NCBI GenBank assembly: GCA_016285345.1
Contig: JAEEQN010000020.1
Span: 1 to 48,007 of the forward strand
DNA length: 48,007 bases
Direction: 5' to 3'
From: Victivallales bacterium
Lineage (GTDB): Bacteria > Verrucomicrobiota > Lentisphaeria > Victivallales > UBA1829
In this document: positions 16,927 to 24,375 of the stretch, in pieces
Layout of the letters: each line of letters opens with the position of its first letter
Position numbering within the stretch: position 1 is the stretch's first letter
Translations under genes and position numbers: made by a program
Notes under the pieces: model-generated
What the model saw: only the letters and a program-made list of their open reading frames with translations
What the model was told of the DNA's origin: nothing
The model's database searches: none

Positions 16927-17696
16927 AAGTCGTACTGAGCATAGCGGCGTCCGACCCGAGCGGCGGAGCCGGGATCCAGGCTGACCTGCGCGCCATCACA
17001 GCGCACGGTCTGTACGGGATGGCCGTGCCGACCGCGCTCACCGTGCAGAATACGCTCGGCGTAACCGGGGTACTTGTGCTTGAGGCGGAATTCCTGGCGC
17101 GGCAGCTCCGTGCCGTGTTGTCGGACATCCGGCCTGACGCCGTGAAGATCGGTGCGATGCCCGGTACGGATCACGCCCGCATTACGGCTGATCTTCTACG
17201 TGAGTTCGAGGTAACGAACGTTGTGTTCGATCCCGTGTTGGCGTCCACCAGCGGCGCCGCGCTCGGCACGGTCGAAGCCGTCGAGCTCCTCGCGCCGTGC
17301 GTGTCGCTCCTCACGCCGAACCTGCCGGAAGCCGCAAAGCTCCTCGGCTGCGATCCGGCGGAGCTCGTCACGCCTGCCGAAATCGAATCAGCAGCGAGCG
17401 AGCTCGTGAAACGCTTCCATACTGCTATTCTGCTGAAAGGCGGACACCGCACGGATGGCTCATTCGACGATTTTTTCCTGCCGCCCGAAGGCGACGGCAT
17501 ATGGCTTCCGACCCGCGTTGCGCCGCCGTGCGGCAATCACGGCACGGGCTGCCTGCTGTCCAGCTCCATCGCGTGCGGCCTGGCGTCCGGGTTGCCCATG
17601 CTCGAAAGCATCCGGCGCGCCAAGGAACGCCTCTCCGACGCCCTTGCGCGCGGGCTTTCGCTCGGACACGGCAACAGCCCTGTCGATTTCCGCTGA
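16923..17696 (+). CDS. thiD: Hydroxymethylpyrimidine/phosphomethylpyrimidine kinase ThiD
   Basis: The 257-residue ribokinase-family protein starts with IAASDPSGGAGIQADLRAI, has DPVLAST, and ends with the GNHGTGCLLSSSIA anion-hole and catalytic Asp/Cys region, all typical of ThiD. It phosphorylates HMP and HMP-P to HMP-PP for ThiE. The start ATG overlaps the thiE-HAD stop in an ATGA arrangement, so the genes are translationally coupled. Confidence 0.95.
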   Translation: MKVVLSIAASDPSGGAGIQADLRAITAHGLYGMAVPTALTVQNTLGVTGVLVLEAEFLARQLRAVLSDIRPDAVKIGAMPGTDHARITADLLREFEVTNVVFDPVLASTSGAALGTVEAVELLAPCVSLLTPNLPEAAKLLGCDPAELVTPAEIESAASELVKRFHTAILLKGGHRTDGSFDDFFLPPEGDGIWLPTRVAPPCGNHGTGCLLSSSIACGLASGLPMLESIRRAKERLSDALARGLSLGHGNSPVDFR

Positions 17697-17732
17697 CCCC
17701 CTGAAAACGCCCCGCAACGAAAGGAAACATCA

Positions 17733-18233
17733 ATGTCAGACCGAGAAGAACAGCATCTCGCCGAATCTGGACTTGACATCTCCGAGTACATCCCGGGGCA
17801 CGACCTTTCCGCGCGGGAGACTGACGAACCGCGGCTGAACGAGGCGCAGCGGGACGAGATGCGCAAGCGCCGGAAACTCCGCCGGAATCTCATCAAGGGG
17901 ATCCTCGTCCTGATCCTGGCGGTCCTGTTGCTGTCGGTCGGGCTCGAACTGAACCGGGATATGCCGGTCCTCGTCCAGTACATCTTTTTCTACTTCCTTT
18001 TCGAGGTGATGTTCACCGAGGACTGGACGCTTCTCGTCACGGCGGGCGTGATGTTGCTGTGTTTCGGGCTGATGATGGCGCTGATCCTGCCGTGGAAAAC
18101 CTTCGTCTTCCTGACGTGCGTCGCGCTGGTCCTCTTCATCCGGTACGAGAAAAAACTCTGGCTCCGCGCCCTGAACATCCTCGTATTCGGCACGTGGCTG
18201 ATGTTCTCGATCCTGGTCGCCCTGACAGCGTGA
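17733..18233 (+). CDS. Small four-helix membrane protein, function unknown
   Basis: The 166-residue protein has a charged cytoplasmic-looking N-terminus (about 1-50, ending in a KRRKLRRN basic patch) and about four hydrophobic helices. A good ribosome binding site (AAAGGAA) precedes the ATG and the gene lies 36 bp after thiD, so it may be the last gene of the TPP-controlled operon. A role in thiamin or precursor transport would be a guess from position only; it resembles no thiamin transporter I know. Confidence 0.65.
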   Translation: MSDREEQHLAESGLDISEYIPGHDLSARETDEPRLNEAQRDEMRKRRKLRRNLIKGILVLILAVLLLSVGLELNRDMPVLVQYIFFYFLFEVMFTEDWTLLVTAGVMLLCFGLMMALILPWKTFVFLTCVALVLFIRYEKKLWLRALNILVFGTWLMFSILVALTA

Positions 18234-18268
18234 CCAACCTCGTTTTTCTCCCCCCCCCATTTGTACGC

Positions 18269-18295
18269 AAAAAAAGCCCTCCCGATAGGGGGAGG
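18269..18295 (-). terminator. Intrinsic terminator of the rpmJ-rplQ operon
   Basis: CCTCCC/GGGAGG stem (18278-18295) with a 6-nt loop. On the minus strand it is followed by a 7-T tract (18269-18275), about 100 bp past the rplQ stop. Confidence 0.75.
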
Positions 18296-18392
18296 ACTTG
18301 GATGCGACACACCAAGTGTGCAGAAGAAGTGTCCGGCTGCGCCCGGACACGGAACGGGCGGCGGACCGCCCGTCCGGTCAGTCAAGTGAAAC

Positions 18393-18839
18393 TCACTCGG
18401 CCTTGGCTTCTTCGGCCTTGGGGGCTTCTTCCTTCTTCGCTTTGGCCTTGACGGGCTCGTTGAGGAGCTGGATCAGGCACATGGGAGCGGAGTCGCCTCT
18501 GCGGGCCGGCATGTGGATGATACGGGTGTATCCGCCCTGACGGTCGGCGAAGCGCGGTCCGAGTTCGTCGAAGAGCTTCGCGAGGACGAGCTTCTTGGTC
18601 TGGGCGAATTCGGACGGGGTGTTGATTTTCAGCTTGGCGTAAGCGAGACGGCGCTTGTGGTCGCCGCCGGCCTTCGCCATGGTGATGAGACGTTCCACGA
18701 AGCGGCGGAGTTCCTTCGCGCGGATCGTGGTGGTCTGGATGGATTCGTGTTCGATCAGGCTGCATGCGAGGTTGACAAGCATGGCCTTGCGGTGGCCGCA
18801 GTTGCGGTTGAGTTTGGCAGTATGTACGAGGTGACGCAT
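18393..18839 (-). CDS. rplQ: Large ribosomal subunit protein bL17
   Basis: The 148-residue protein starts MRHLVHTAKLNRNCGHRKAM and carries the typical LITMAKAG and YTRI(I)xxxxRRGD blocks of L17. The last 20 or so residues are a Lys/Ala/Glu-rich tail beyond the usual end. It is the last gene of the alpha operon, 4 bp after rpoA. Confidence 0.97.
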   Translation of the reverse strand: MRHLVHTAKLNRNCGHRKAMLVNLACSLIEHESIQTTTIRAKELRRFVERLITMAKAGGDHKRRLAYAKLKINTPSEFAQTKKLVLAKLFDELGPRFADRQGGYTRIIHMPARRGDSAPMCLIQLLNEPVKAKAKKEEAPKAEEAKAE

Positions 18840-18843
18840 GATA

Positions 18844-19872
18844 TTAGTCTCCCGCTTTGTTCTTCACGGCCTTGGCGCGTTCGGCCTCGGCGAGAATGGC
18901 GGTTTCGAGTTCTTCGGAGAGAGTCATTCCGAGGGAGAGGTTCAACGTGGCAAGCTTTTCCTTGATTTCGTCGAGGGATTTCTTGCCGAAGTTGCGGTAC
19001 TTGAGCATCTTGGATTCCGTCTTGAGGCAGAGTTCGCCGAGGAGCTTGATGTCCGCATTGTTGAGGCAGTTCTGGGCGCGCACGCTGAGCTCGAGGACGT
19101 CGACGTCCTGGGTGAGCAGCTTGAAGCGCTTCATATCCTCTTCGGAGATCGGGTTGTAGATGTCGGAATCGGCGGCGTGGCTGCCGAGGAACGGGCGGAG
19201 ATGGTCCTTGAGGATTCTCGCGGCCTTTTCCAGGGCGTCGTTCGGGGTCACGCGTCCGTCCGTGTGGATCTCGATCGTGAGGCTGTCCATTTCGGTCTCT
19301 TCGCCGACGCGGGTGGCGCTGACCTGGTAGCGGACGTAGGTGATCGGGCTGAAGAGGCAGTCGATCGCGATGGTTCCGAGCGGATGATCGGGACGTTTGT
19401 TGCGTTCGGCGGGCTGCCAGCCGCGGCCTTTGGAGACCTCGAGTTCGCAGTGGAACGGGAAATCCTTGTCAAGCGTGCAGATGAGCTGGTCGGGGTTGAG
19501 GACCTCGACGGTGCCTTCCGTGATGATGTCGGCGGCGGTGACCGGGCCGGCTTTCTTCTTGCGGATTTCGAGGACCTTGACCTGATCGGAGTTCAGATTG
19601 AGTTTGACCTTCTTCAGGTTGAGGATGATCTCGGTGACGTCTTCGATCACGTGCGGAAGCGTGGAGAACTCGTGCGTGGTGCCGTCGAAACGGACCGCGG
19701 AGATCGCCGCGCCCTCGAGGGAGGAGAGAAGCACCCGGCGGAGGGCGTTGCCGATGGTGTGACCGAATCCGCTCTGGAACGGAGCGGCGGTGAACTTGGC
19801 ATAGGTGTTCGAAGCGGTCTCTTCGTCCACGACGATTCCATGCGGCATCGGGAATGTGAGTACAGAAGCCAT
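18844..19872 (-). CDS. rpoA: DNA-directed RNA polymerase subunit alpha
   Basis: The 342-residue protein has the alpha N-terminal dimerisation domain (FTAAPFQSGFGHTIGNALRRVLLSS) and the C-terminal domain with LKYRNFGKKSLDEIKEKL, which contacts UP elements and activators. Length is normal. The order here is rpsK-rpoA-rplQ; rpsD, which usually lies between rpsK and rpoA, is absent. Confidence 0.98.
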   Translation of the reverse strand: MASVLTFPMPHGIVVDEETASNTYAKFTAAPFQSGFGHTIGNALRRVLLSSLEGAAISAVRFDGTTHEFSTLPHVIEDVTEIILNLKKVKLNLNSDQVKVLEIRKKKAGPVTAADIITEGTVEVLNPDQLICTLDKDFPFHCELEVSKGRGWQPAERNKRPDHPLGTIAIDCLFSPITYVRYQVSATRVGEETEMDSLTIEIHTDGRVTPNDALEKAARILKDHLRPFLGSHAADSDIYNPISEEDMKRFKLLTQDVDVLELSVRAQNCLNNADIKLLGELCLKTESKMLKYRNFGKKSLDEIKEKLATLNLSLGMTLSEELETAILAEAERAKAVKNKAGD

Positions 19873-19970
19873 ATTGAAGTACCTCCGGTATGTAATGTTG
19901 ACTGGGTTATCGGTTCGGGGTTAGACTGGGCGGCCGGAAGTCCGGCCCGGACAGAATAACGGAAGAACCG

Positions 19971-20429
19971 TCAGTTGCGGCGGCGCTTCGGGGGACGGCA
20001 GCCGTTGTGGGGAACCGGGGTGATGTCCTTGATGCAGCTGACTTCCATGCCGGTGGAGGCGATGCCTCGGACGGCGGATTCGCGGCCGGCGCCCGGTCCT
20101 TTGATGCGGACTTCGACGTCCTTCATGCCGAATGCCTGCGCCTTCTTGGCGGCGTCGGCGGCGACGACCTGGGCGGCGTACGCGGTGCTCTTGCGGGAGC
20201 CCTTGAAGCCGTTCTTGCCGGAGGAGGACCACGCGATCACGTTGCCGTGAAGGTCCGTGAACGCCACTTTCGTGTTGTTGAACGTGGCATGGATGAAAGC
20301 GATGCCGTTGGGGATGTAACGGCCGGTTTTCTTGCGCTTGTTGTCGACCTGGGCGGCCTCGGCGGCCGGAGCTTCGGCTTCGGCAGCAGCCTGAGTCGCG
20401 GCCGCGGTTTCTTTGATTTCGTCAGACAT
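19971..20429 (-). CDS. rpsK: Small ribosomal subunit protein uS11
   Basis: The 152-residue protein has the S11 core ([22 protein letters not shown], the [11 protein letters not shown] segment and a C-terminal [11 protein letters not shown]). About 30 N-terminal residues rich in Ala and Glu precede the core and are not usual in S11. The 98-bp gap to rpoA carries a GC-rich hairpin around 19931-19948 without a T tract. Confidence 0.97.
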   Translation of the reverse strand: MSDEIKETAAATQAAAEAEAPAAEAAQVDNKRKKTGRYIPNGIAFIHATFNNTKVAFTDLHGNVIAWSSSGKNGFKGSRKSTAYAAQVVAADAAKKAQAFGMKDVEVRIKGPGAGRESAVRGIASTGMEVSCIKDITPVPHNGCRPPKRRRN

Positions 20430-20477
20430 AGTAGATCGATGACCTTTTCGTTGATTCGTTTGCTGATCTCACGCGGA

Positions 20478-20921
20478 TCACTTCTTGGCGGCTTTGCCCG
20501 CGGCGGCTTCGGCGGCCGCGGCCTTGTCGGAGGCGGCGGTGCGGCGCTGCGTTTTGTCGCGGATGGCGCCGACGGTAACGCGTTTGCCTTTACGGGTACG
20601 GGCGTTGGTGCGCGTACGCTGGCCGCGGGTCGGGAGACCTTTCTTGTGGCGGAGGCCGCGGTAGCATCCGATCGCCTGGAGGCGGCGGACGTTGATCATG
20701 ATCTCACGGCGGAGGTCGCCTTCCACCGTGTAGTCGTTCTGAAGCAGAGTGGTGATCGCCGAAATGTTTTCGTCGGAAAGCTGGCTGGCTTTCAGGTTGG
20801 GGTCGATGTTCGCCTTGACGATGATCTCTTCCGCGATCGCGGGACCGATACCGTAAATGGCCTGAAGCGCATATTTCACGCGCTTGTTCATCGGGATGTC
20901 TACACCTAAAATTCTGGGCAT
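20478..20921 (-). CDS. rpsM: Small ribosomal subunit protein uS13
   Basis: The 147-residue protein has the S13 signature PRILGVDIPMNKRVKYALQ and the C-terminal LPTRGQRTRTNARTRKG tail that contacts tRNA. About 25 extra Ala/Lys-rich residues extend the C-terminus. It lies between rpmJ and rpsK. Confidence 0.97.
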   Translation of the reverse strand: MPRILGVDIPMNKRVKYALQAIYGIGPAIAEEIIVKANIDPNLKASQLSDENISAITTLLQNDYTVEGDLRREIMINVRRLQAIGCYRGLRHKKGLPTRGQRTRTNARTRKGKRVTVGAIRDKTQRRTAASDKAAAAEAAAGKAAKK

Positions 20922-20939
20922 GGTTCGTTGTCTCCGGGC

Positions 20940-21056
20940 TTAGCCTTGTTTCTGTTTGTGGCGGGGGTTGCGGGAGCAGACCACGCGGACCACGCCTTTG
21001 CGCTTGATGATCTGGCAGTTTTCACATCTGCGCTTGATGGACGAAGTGACTTTCAT
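20940..21056 (-). CDS. rpmJ: Large ribosomal subunit protein bL36
   Basis: A 38-residue protein starting [14 protein letters not shown] with the complete C-x2-C ... C ... H zinc-ribbon pattern (Cys11, Cys14, Cys27, His33), so the zinc-binding L36 form. The ATG at 21056 is chosen because it gives the family length. It is the first gene of the operon after the promoter at 21205-21233. Confidence 0.95.
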   Translation of the reverse strand: MKVTSSIKRRCENCQIIKRKGVVRVVCSRNPRHKQKQG

Positions 21057-21204
21057 TTTCGTACTCCGATTTATCTTGTATTGTTCGAGTCCATGACAAT
21101 GCGGCCCGGGGATCATGCTCCGGTCTGTACTGTCATACGTGCGGTTTGTGCTATGGAATGCGCGGCAATCACCACAATTTGCCGCGATACACAAATGAGC
21201 TAAT

Positions 21205-21233
21205 ACTATACACCCCGCCCCCGTCTTTTTCAA
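21205..21233 (-). promoter_or_regulatory. Promoter of the rpmJ-rpsM-rpsK-rpoA-rplQ operon
   Basis: Minus strand TTGAAA (21228-21233), 17-bp spacer rich in G, TATAGT (21205-21210). Predicted start near 21198, leaving a leader of about 140 nt. The rest of the 315-bp gap 21057-21372 shows nothing else. Confidence 0.65.
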
Positions 21234-21372
21234 ACCCTCTCACCTTTTTTTCGCTTTTTTTTCTGAAAATCTTTATTAAAATCGAAACAATTTGGAAATC
21301 TTGTCTTGTTTTGCCGTTTTCGTATTCACTTATTGCGTGATTTTTGAAACGGCGCGAAGCCGCGCTCAGATG

Positions 21373-21648
21373 TCAGAACAAATCGCTGTGGGAACCGGTG
21401 CGGAACAGTGTCAGCACCAGGACGCCTTCGTCAATATCGTACACGAGAAGCAGATCGGGGCGGACATGACACTCATGAAGTCCGGCATATCGTCCCGACA
21501 GCACATGGTCACGACACTCCGGCGGCAGTTTGACGCCATCGGCCAAAAGCCGGATGACATTGTCGAGCGCCTGAATGTCTTTCCCTCGTTTCATCAGGAG
21601 CTTGTACTCCTTTTTGAAACGCGAGGTCCATTTGATCGTGTATTTCAT
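21373..21648 (-). CDS. YafQ/RelE-family mRNA interferase toxin
   Basis: The 91-residue protein (start ATG 21648) matches the YafQ group: FKKEYKLLMKRG near the N-terminus, LPPECRDHVLSG, the HECHVRPDLLLVY block and the C-terminal LFRTGSHSDLF. These contain the His/Asp residues used for ribosome-dependent mRNA cleavage in YafQ. The start overlaps the antitoxin stop by 4 bases, the usual toxin-antitoxin arrangement. Confidence 0.9.
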   Translation of the reverse strand: MKYTIKWTSRFKKEYKLLMKRGKDIQALDNVIRLLADGVKLPPECRDHVLSGRYAGLHECHVRPDLLLVYDIDEGVLVLTLFRTGSHSDLF

Positions 21649-21917
21649 GATTTGAGCGCCCGGAGCGCCTCTTCGACGTCCGTGTAGCCCTTGATCTTCG
21701 GGTCCCGCGCGATCTTCCGGGCCTCCTGAAGCGCGGAATAGTCGTCCGCCTCGGAAACGTCTTCCGTAATGGCGAAGGGGATGCCGCGTACACGGAGCGC
21801 CTGCTTCACGAAAATGCTGAACGCCGTCGACACGCTCATGCCGAGGTTGCTGAACAGCTCCTCCGCCTGTTTTTTCGTTTCGGTGTCGATTCTGATGCAC
21901 AAATTGGTCGTTGCCAT
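21645..21917 (-). CDS. RelB/DinJ-family antitoxin
   Basis: The 90-residue protein starts with a short ribbon-helix-helix (ATTNLCIRIDTETKKQAEELFSNLGMSVSTAFSIFVKQAL), the DinJ/RelB DNA-binding and dimerisation domain. The C-terminal part would wrap the toxin. A strong ribosome binding site (AGGAGG) lies upstream. It probably represses its own promoter. Confidence 0.9.
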   Translation of the reverse strand: MATTNLCIRIDTETKKQAEELFSNLGMSVSTAFSIFVKQALRVRGIPFAITEDVSEADDYSALQEARKIARDPKIKGYTDVEEALRALKS

Positions 21918-21939
21918 AAAAACCTCCTGAGTTCTTATT

Positions 21940-21991
21940 GCAATATAGCATATCTTTTCAAAAATGCAAATAGATTTCTTTGCAATATAAG
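21940..21991 (-). promoter_or_regulatory. Toxin-antitoxin promoter with repeated TTGCAATATA sites
   Basis: Minus strand TTGCAT (21966-21971), 16-bp spacer, TATATT (21944-21949). The 10-mer TTGCAATATA occurs twice, at 21940-21949 (on the -10 box) and 21982-21991, 42 bp apart, about four helical turns, as expected for paired antitoxin binding sites. Confidence 0.5.
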
Positions 21992-21999
21992 AAAGAAAA

Positions 22000-22953
22000 C
22001 TAATACCCGCGTTGGTAGCGGATTAATTCCGCCACGCCCCATACGACGGCGTAATAGGGAAGAAGCACCGTATCCGCGACGAGCGCCGAGGGGAACCACA
22101 GGGCTTTCCAGCAGATGACGCCGAAAGACGGCTCTCCGTCCGTACTCAGTTGGTAATCGTCGTAGGGGTCATCGTAGCTGTATTCCCGCATGATCTCCTC
22201 CCGCTGGCTCTCCCGGAACGGGTAAATGCTATCGATCCATTCCCGTGTCCCGGCGCTGTTGTGGTATTCGTCCCACGGCCGGAGTACGGTCAGGAGCTCG
22301 TAACGGCTGCCGTCCAAGGCGACCGGAAACATGAAATACTGTTCGCTGTTGTTCAGGTACCAGTCCTCTTTTGTGTAGGGGCGGACCAGCCGGATGCGGA
22401 ACGGCTGGGACAGGTACGGCAAATGTCGTGGCTGCACCCGAAGCCGGAGCGTGTCGCCTTCGCGAAGCGGGAGTTCATTTGTCGGGATTTCGAATTCGTA
22501 CTGTCCGCCGGCGCAGAGGGACTCGCAATCTTCCCGGACCGCGTAGGCGAATTCCGACCGGGAGACAGGCGCCAGATAGTCGGGCTCCGGCGCGTCCGGG
22601 ACGGTCTCCACGATCAGTTCGCATCGCCGGAGATTTCCCGGCAGGGGATCCAACGGGATGCGTTCTTCGCAATCCGAGATGGACGTCCACGCCGGCTTGC
22701 GGTGCAGCCACCCGTAAAACGGCAGATAGTTGTATTCCGTTTTCCGTTTGCTCGTGAGGATGATCTCGTCGCGCCCGGGCGACAGCTCGTAGCGGTAATC
22801 GCTGAAAGAGGTATTCGTTGTGCCGAGGCTTTTGACCACCGACGTGCACGCGCAGCCGCTGCCGGACAGCATCAGGACGCAGACAGCCACGAGCGGCAGA
22901 AGGGGTCGCAGCAAACGGTTTGGGAAAAGGGATTCTTTCATTTTCGTTCTCAT
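22000..22953 (-). CDS. Candidate lipoprotein, tandem paralogue A (C-terminal YceK/YidQ-like segment)
   Basis: The start at 22953 overlaps the upstream gene's stop (ATGA); 22941 is an alternative. A hydrophobic leader ends at SGSGC, a weak lipobox. The 317-residue protein shares with B and C the block YRYELSPGRDEIILTSKR, YNYLPFYG, a PLDPLP/RC segment and a C-terminal SFGVICWKALWFPSALVAD segment. That C-terminal segment resembles the YceK/YidQ (DUF1375) lipoprotein family. The central 150 residues look like a beta-rich domain. The function is unknown; outer-membrane or periplasmic location is inferred. Confidence 0.7.
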   Translation of the reverse strand: MRTKMKESLFPNRLLRPLLPLVAVCVLMLSGSGCACTSVVKSLGTTNTSFSDYRYELSPGRDEIILTSKRKTEYNYLPFYGWLHRKPAWTSISDCEERIPLDPLPGNLRRCELIVETVPDAPEPDYLAPVSRSEFAYAVREDCESLCAGGQYEFEIPTNELPLREGDTLRLRVQPRHLPYLSQPFRIRLVRPYTKEDWYLNNSEQYFMFPVALDGSRYELLTVLRPWDEYHNSAGTREWIDSIYPFRESQREEIMREYSYDDPYDDYQLSTDGEPSFGVICWKALWFPSALVADTVLLPYYAVVWGVAELIRYQRGY

Positions 22954-23339
22954 TGGACAGCAGCGGCGCACCAGATGACACAGGACGAGAGCAGAAGGAT
23001 CACCGCCAGTGTCGTGAAAACCACCATCAGGGCTCTCCGTGTGATGTCGGAGAGGACCGCACGGACCGGATGCTCCTGTTTTACGAGGACCCCCAATTTG
23101 TTCGGGTAGTTTCGTTTGAATATCTTGTCAACACGTATCAGCTGGATCCAGGAGGCAAGAAACAGCAAAGCCCAAAGGGTGTCGATGACGTTTACCCAGA
23201 AAAAGGAGGTGTTGCTTGTGTTGTGTTCGAGCGAGAGGAACCAGAAAATGAGCGCAAGACTTAACAGGACGACGAAGAGAACCACCGATTTGCAGACGGA
23301 ACCGGGATGAAAGTTCTTAATTCGGTTCAGAATGTTCAT
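22950..23339 (-). CDS. Small membrane protein, function unknown
   Basis: The 129-residue protein has two hydrophobic pairs (about 17-60 and 100-128) separated by a basic loop. The start codon lies inside the first copy of a 36-bp direct repeat, and the stop overlaps lipoprotein A by 4 bases. It sits between paralogues A and B, so the four genes look like one transcription unit. Confidence 0.6.
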   Translation of the reverse strand: MNILNRIKNFHPGSVCKSVVLFVVLLSLALIFWFLSLEHNTSNTSFFWVNVIDTLWALLFLASWIQLIRVDKIFKRNYPNKLGVLVKQEHPVRAVLSDITRRALMVVFTTLAVILLLSSCVIWCAAAVQ

Positions 23340-23405
23340 GACTTGTTTTTCTCCGGATTTGAGCTATATATGAAAGTACTTAATTCGGTTCAAAATGTTC
23401 ATGAC
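23307..23405. repeat. 36-bp direct repeat, two copies 63 bp apart
   Basis: Copies at 23307-23342 and 23370-23405 match at 34 of 36 positions. The first copy holds the first codons (MNILNRIK) of the 129-aa membrane protein. The second would encode MNILNRIKYF followed by a stop two codons later, so it looks like a leftover 5' end of the same gene after a duplication. Confidence 0.85.
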
Positions 23406-23414
23406 ACCAGCCCT

Positions 23415-24320
23415 TTACGAACCGAACGCGACCACCAGGAGCAAGATTGGAATGGAAACCGGGATCAAAATCACATCCCCGACGACCGCCGACGGGAACC
23501 ACAGGACCTTCCAGCAGATCACCCCGAACGACGGGGACCCGCTGGACTCGCCGCCTCCATAGCCTGCGATTTCCTTCATCGCGAGGGGACGCCAGTAATC
23601 CTGCTTCATTTCCCGAAGCCATTCCTCGTCGAACGGCATGAGTTCATTGCTGCACAGAAGTTCATAACGGTTGCCGTTCATGGCATAAGGGAACATGCGG
23701 TACCGATCCCAACCGCCTCTTTTTCCCTCCGGGAGCTCCTCTTCGCCCCGATGCCATACGATGAGCCGGAAAGGCCGGGACATGTACGGCAGGTCGTCGG
23801 GATGAACGCGGAGATGAATCGTCTCGTCCTCGCCGACCGGAAATTCGTCGACGAACGCCTCGAACTCGAACTGAACAGCGGAAAGGTCCGTTACCTCGTC
23901 CGGGGAAAAATTTCTTATATCGTTATCATCATAGACGCCGGGCGGCAGAGGATAAAGCGGCATGACCTTTGCGCGCGGTGCATCGGGGGCGGTCTCCACG
24001 ACCATATTGCACCGGACCAGGTCCTCCGGCATGGGATTCAGCGGGATGCGTTTCTCATAGTTTTTGACCGAAGTCCATGCAGGCGCTTCGTGAAGAGCCC
24101 CGTAAAACGGCAGATAGTTGTATTCCTTCGTCCGCTTGCCCGTGAGAATGATCTCGTCGCGGCCGGGCGACATCTCATAGCGGTATTCGCTGAAATTCGT
24201 TCGGGTCGTGCCGAGGTTCTGAATGACCGACATCATGCAGCAGCCGGTGCAGTAGAATCCCGCCGCCATGCACAGCACGGCGAAGAGAAGATTGCGGACC
24301 AGTGTCTTTTTCCTGCTCAT
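23415..24320 (-). CDS. Candidate lipoprotein, tandem paralogue B
   Basis: The 301-residue protein has a signal ending at CTGC and the shared blocks SEYRYEMSPGRDEIILTGKR, YNYLPFYG, PAWTS, KRIPLNPMPEDLVRC and a C-terminal PSFGVICWKVLWFPSAVVGD. It is closest to A in length and sequence. The C-terminus ends in a hydrophobic segment, which is unusual for a simple lipoprotein and may help membrane attachment. No known enzymatic motif is visible. Confidence 0.7.
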   Translation of the reverse strand: MSRKKTLVRNLLFAVLCMAAGFYCTGCCMMSVIQNLGTTRTNFSEYRYEMSPGRDEIILTGKRTKEYNYLPFYGALHEAPAWTSVKNYEKRIPLNPMPEDLVRCNMVVETAPDAPRAKVMPLYPLPPGVYDDNDIRNFSPDEVTDLSAVQFEFEAFVDEFPVGEDETIHLRVHPDDLPYMSRPFRLIVWHRGEEELPEGKRGGWDRYRMFPYAMNGNRYELLCSNELMPFDEEWLREMKQDYWRPLAMKEIAGYGGGESSGSPSFGVICWKVLWFPSAVVGDVILIPVSIPILLLVVAFGS

Positions 24321-24375
24321 TTCGTTTCGCTCCGAGGATCAGGTCGTTATCATCATCGCACCACGATAATCCGGG

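Noticed and set aside
22150-23109. Plus-strand frame of 319 codons opposite lipoprotein A
   Set aside because: Only the minus strand shows a signal sequence and paralogy with two neighbours.
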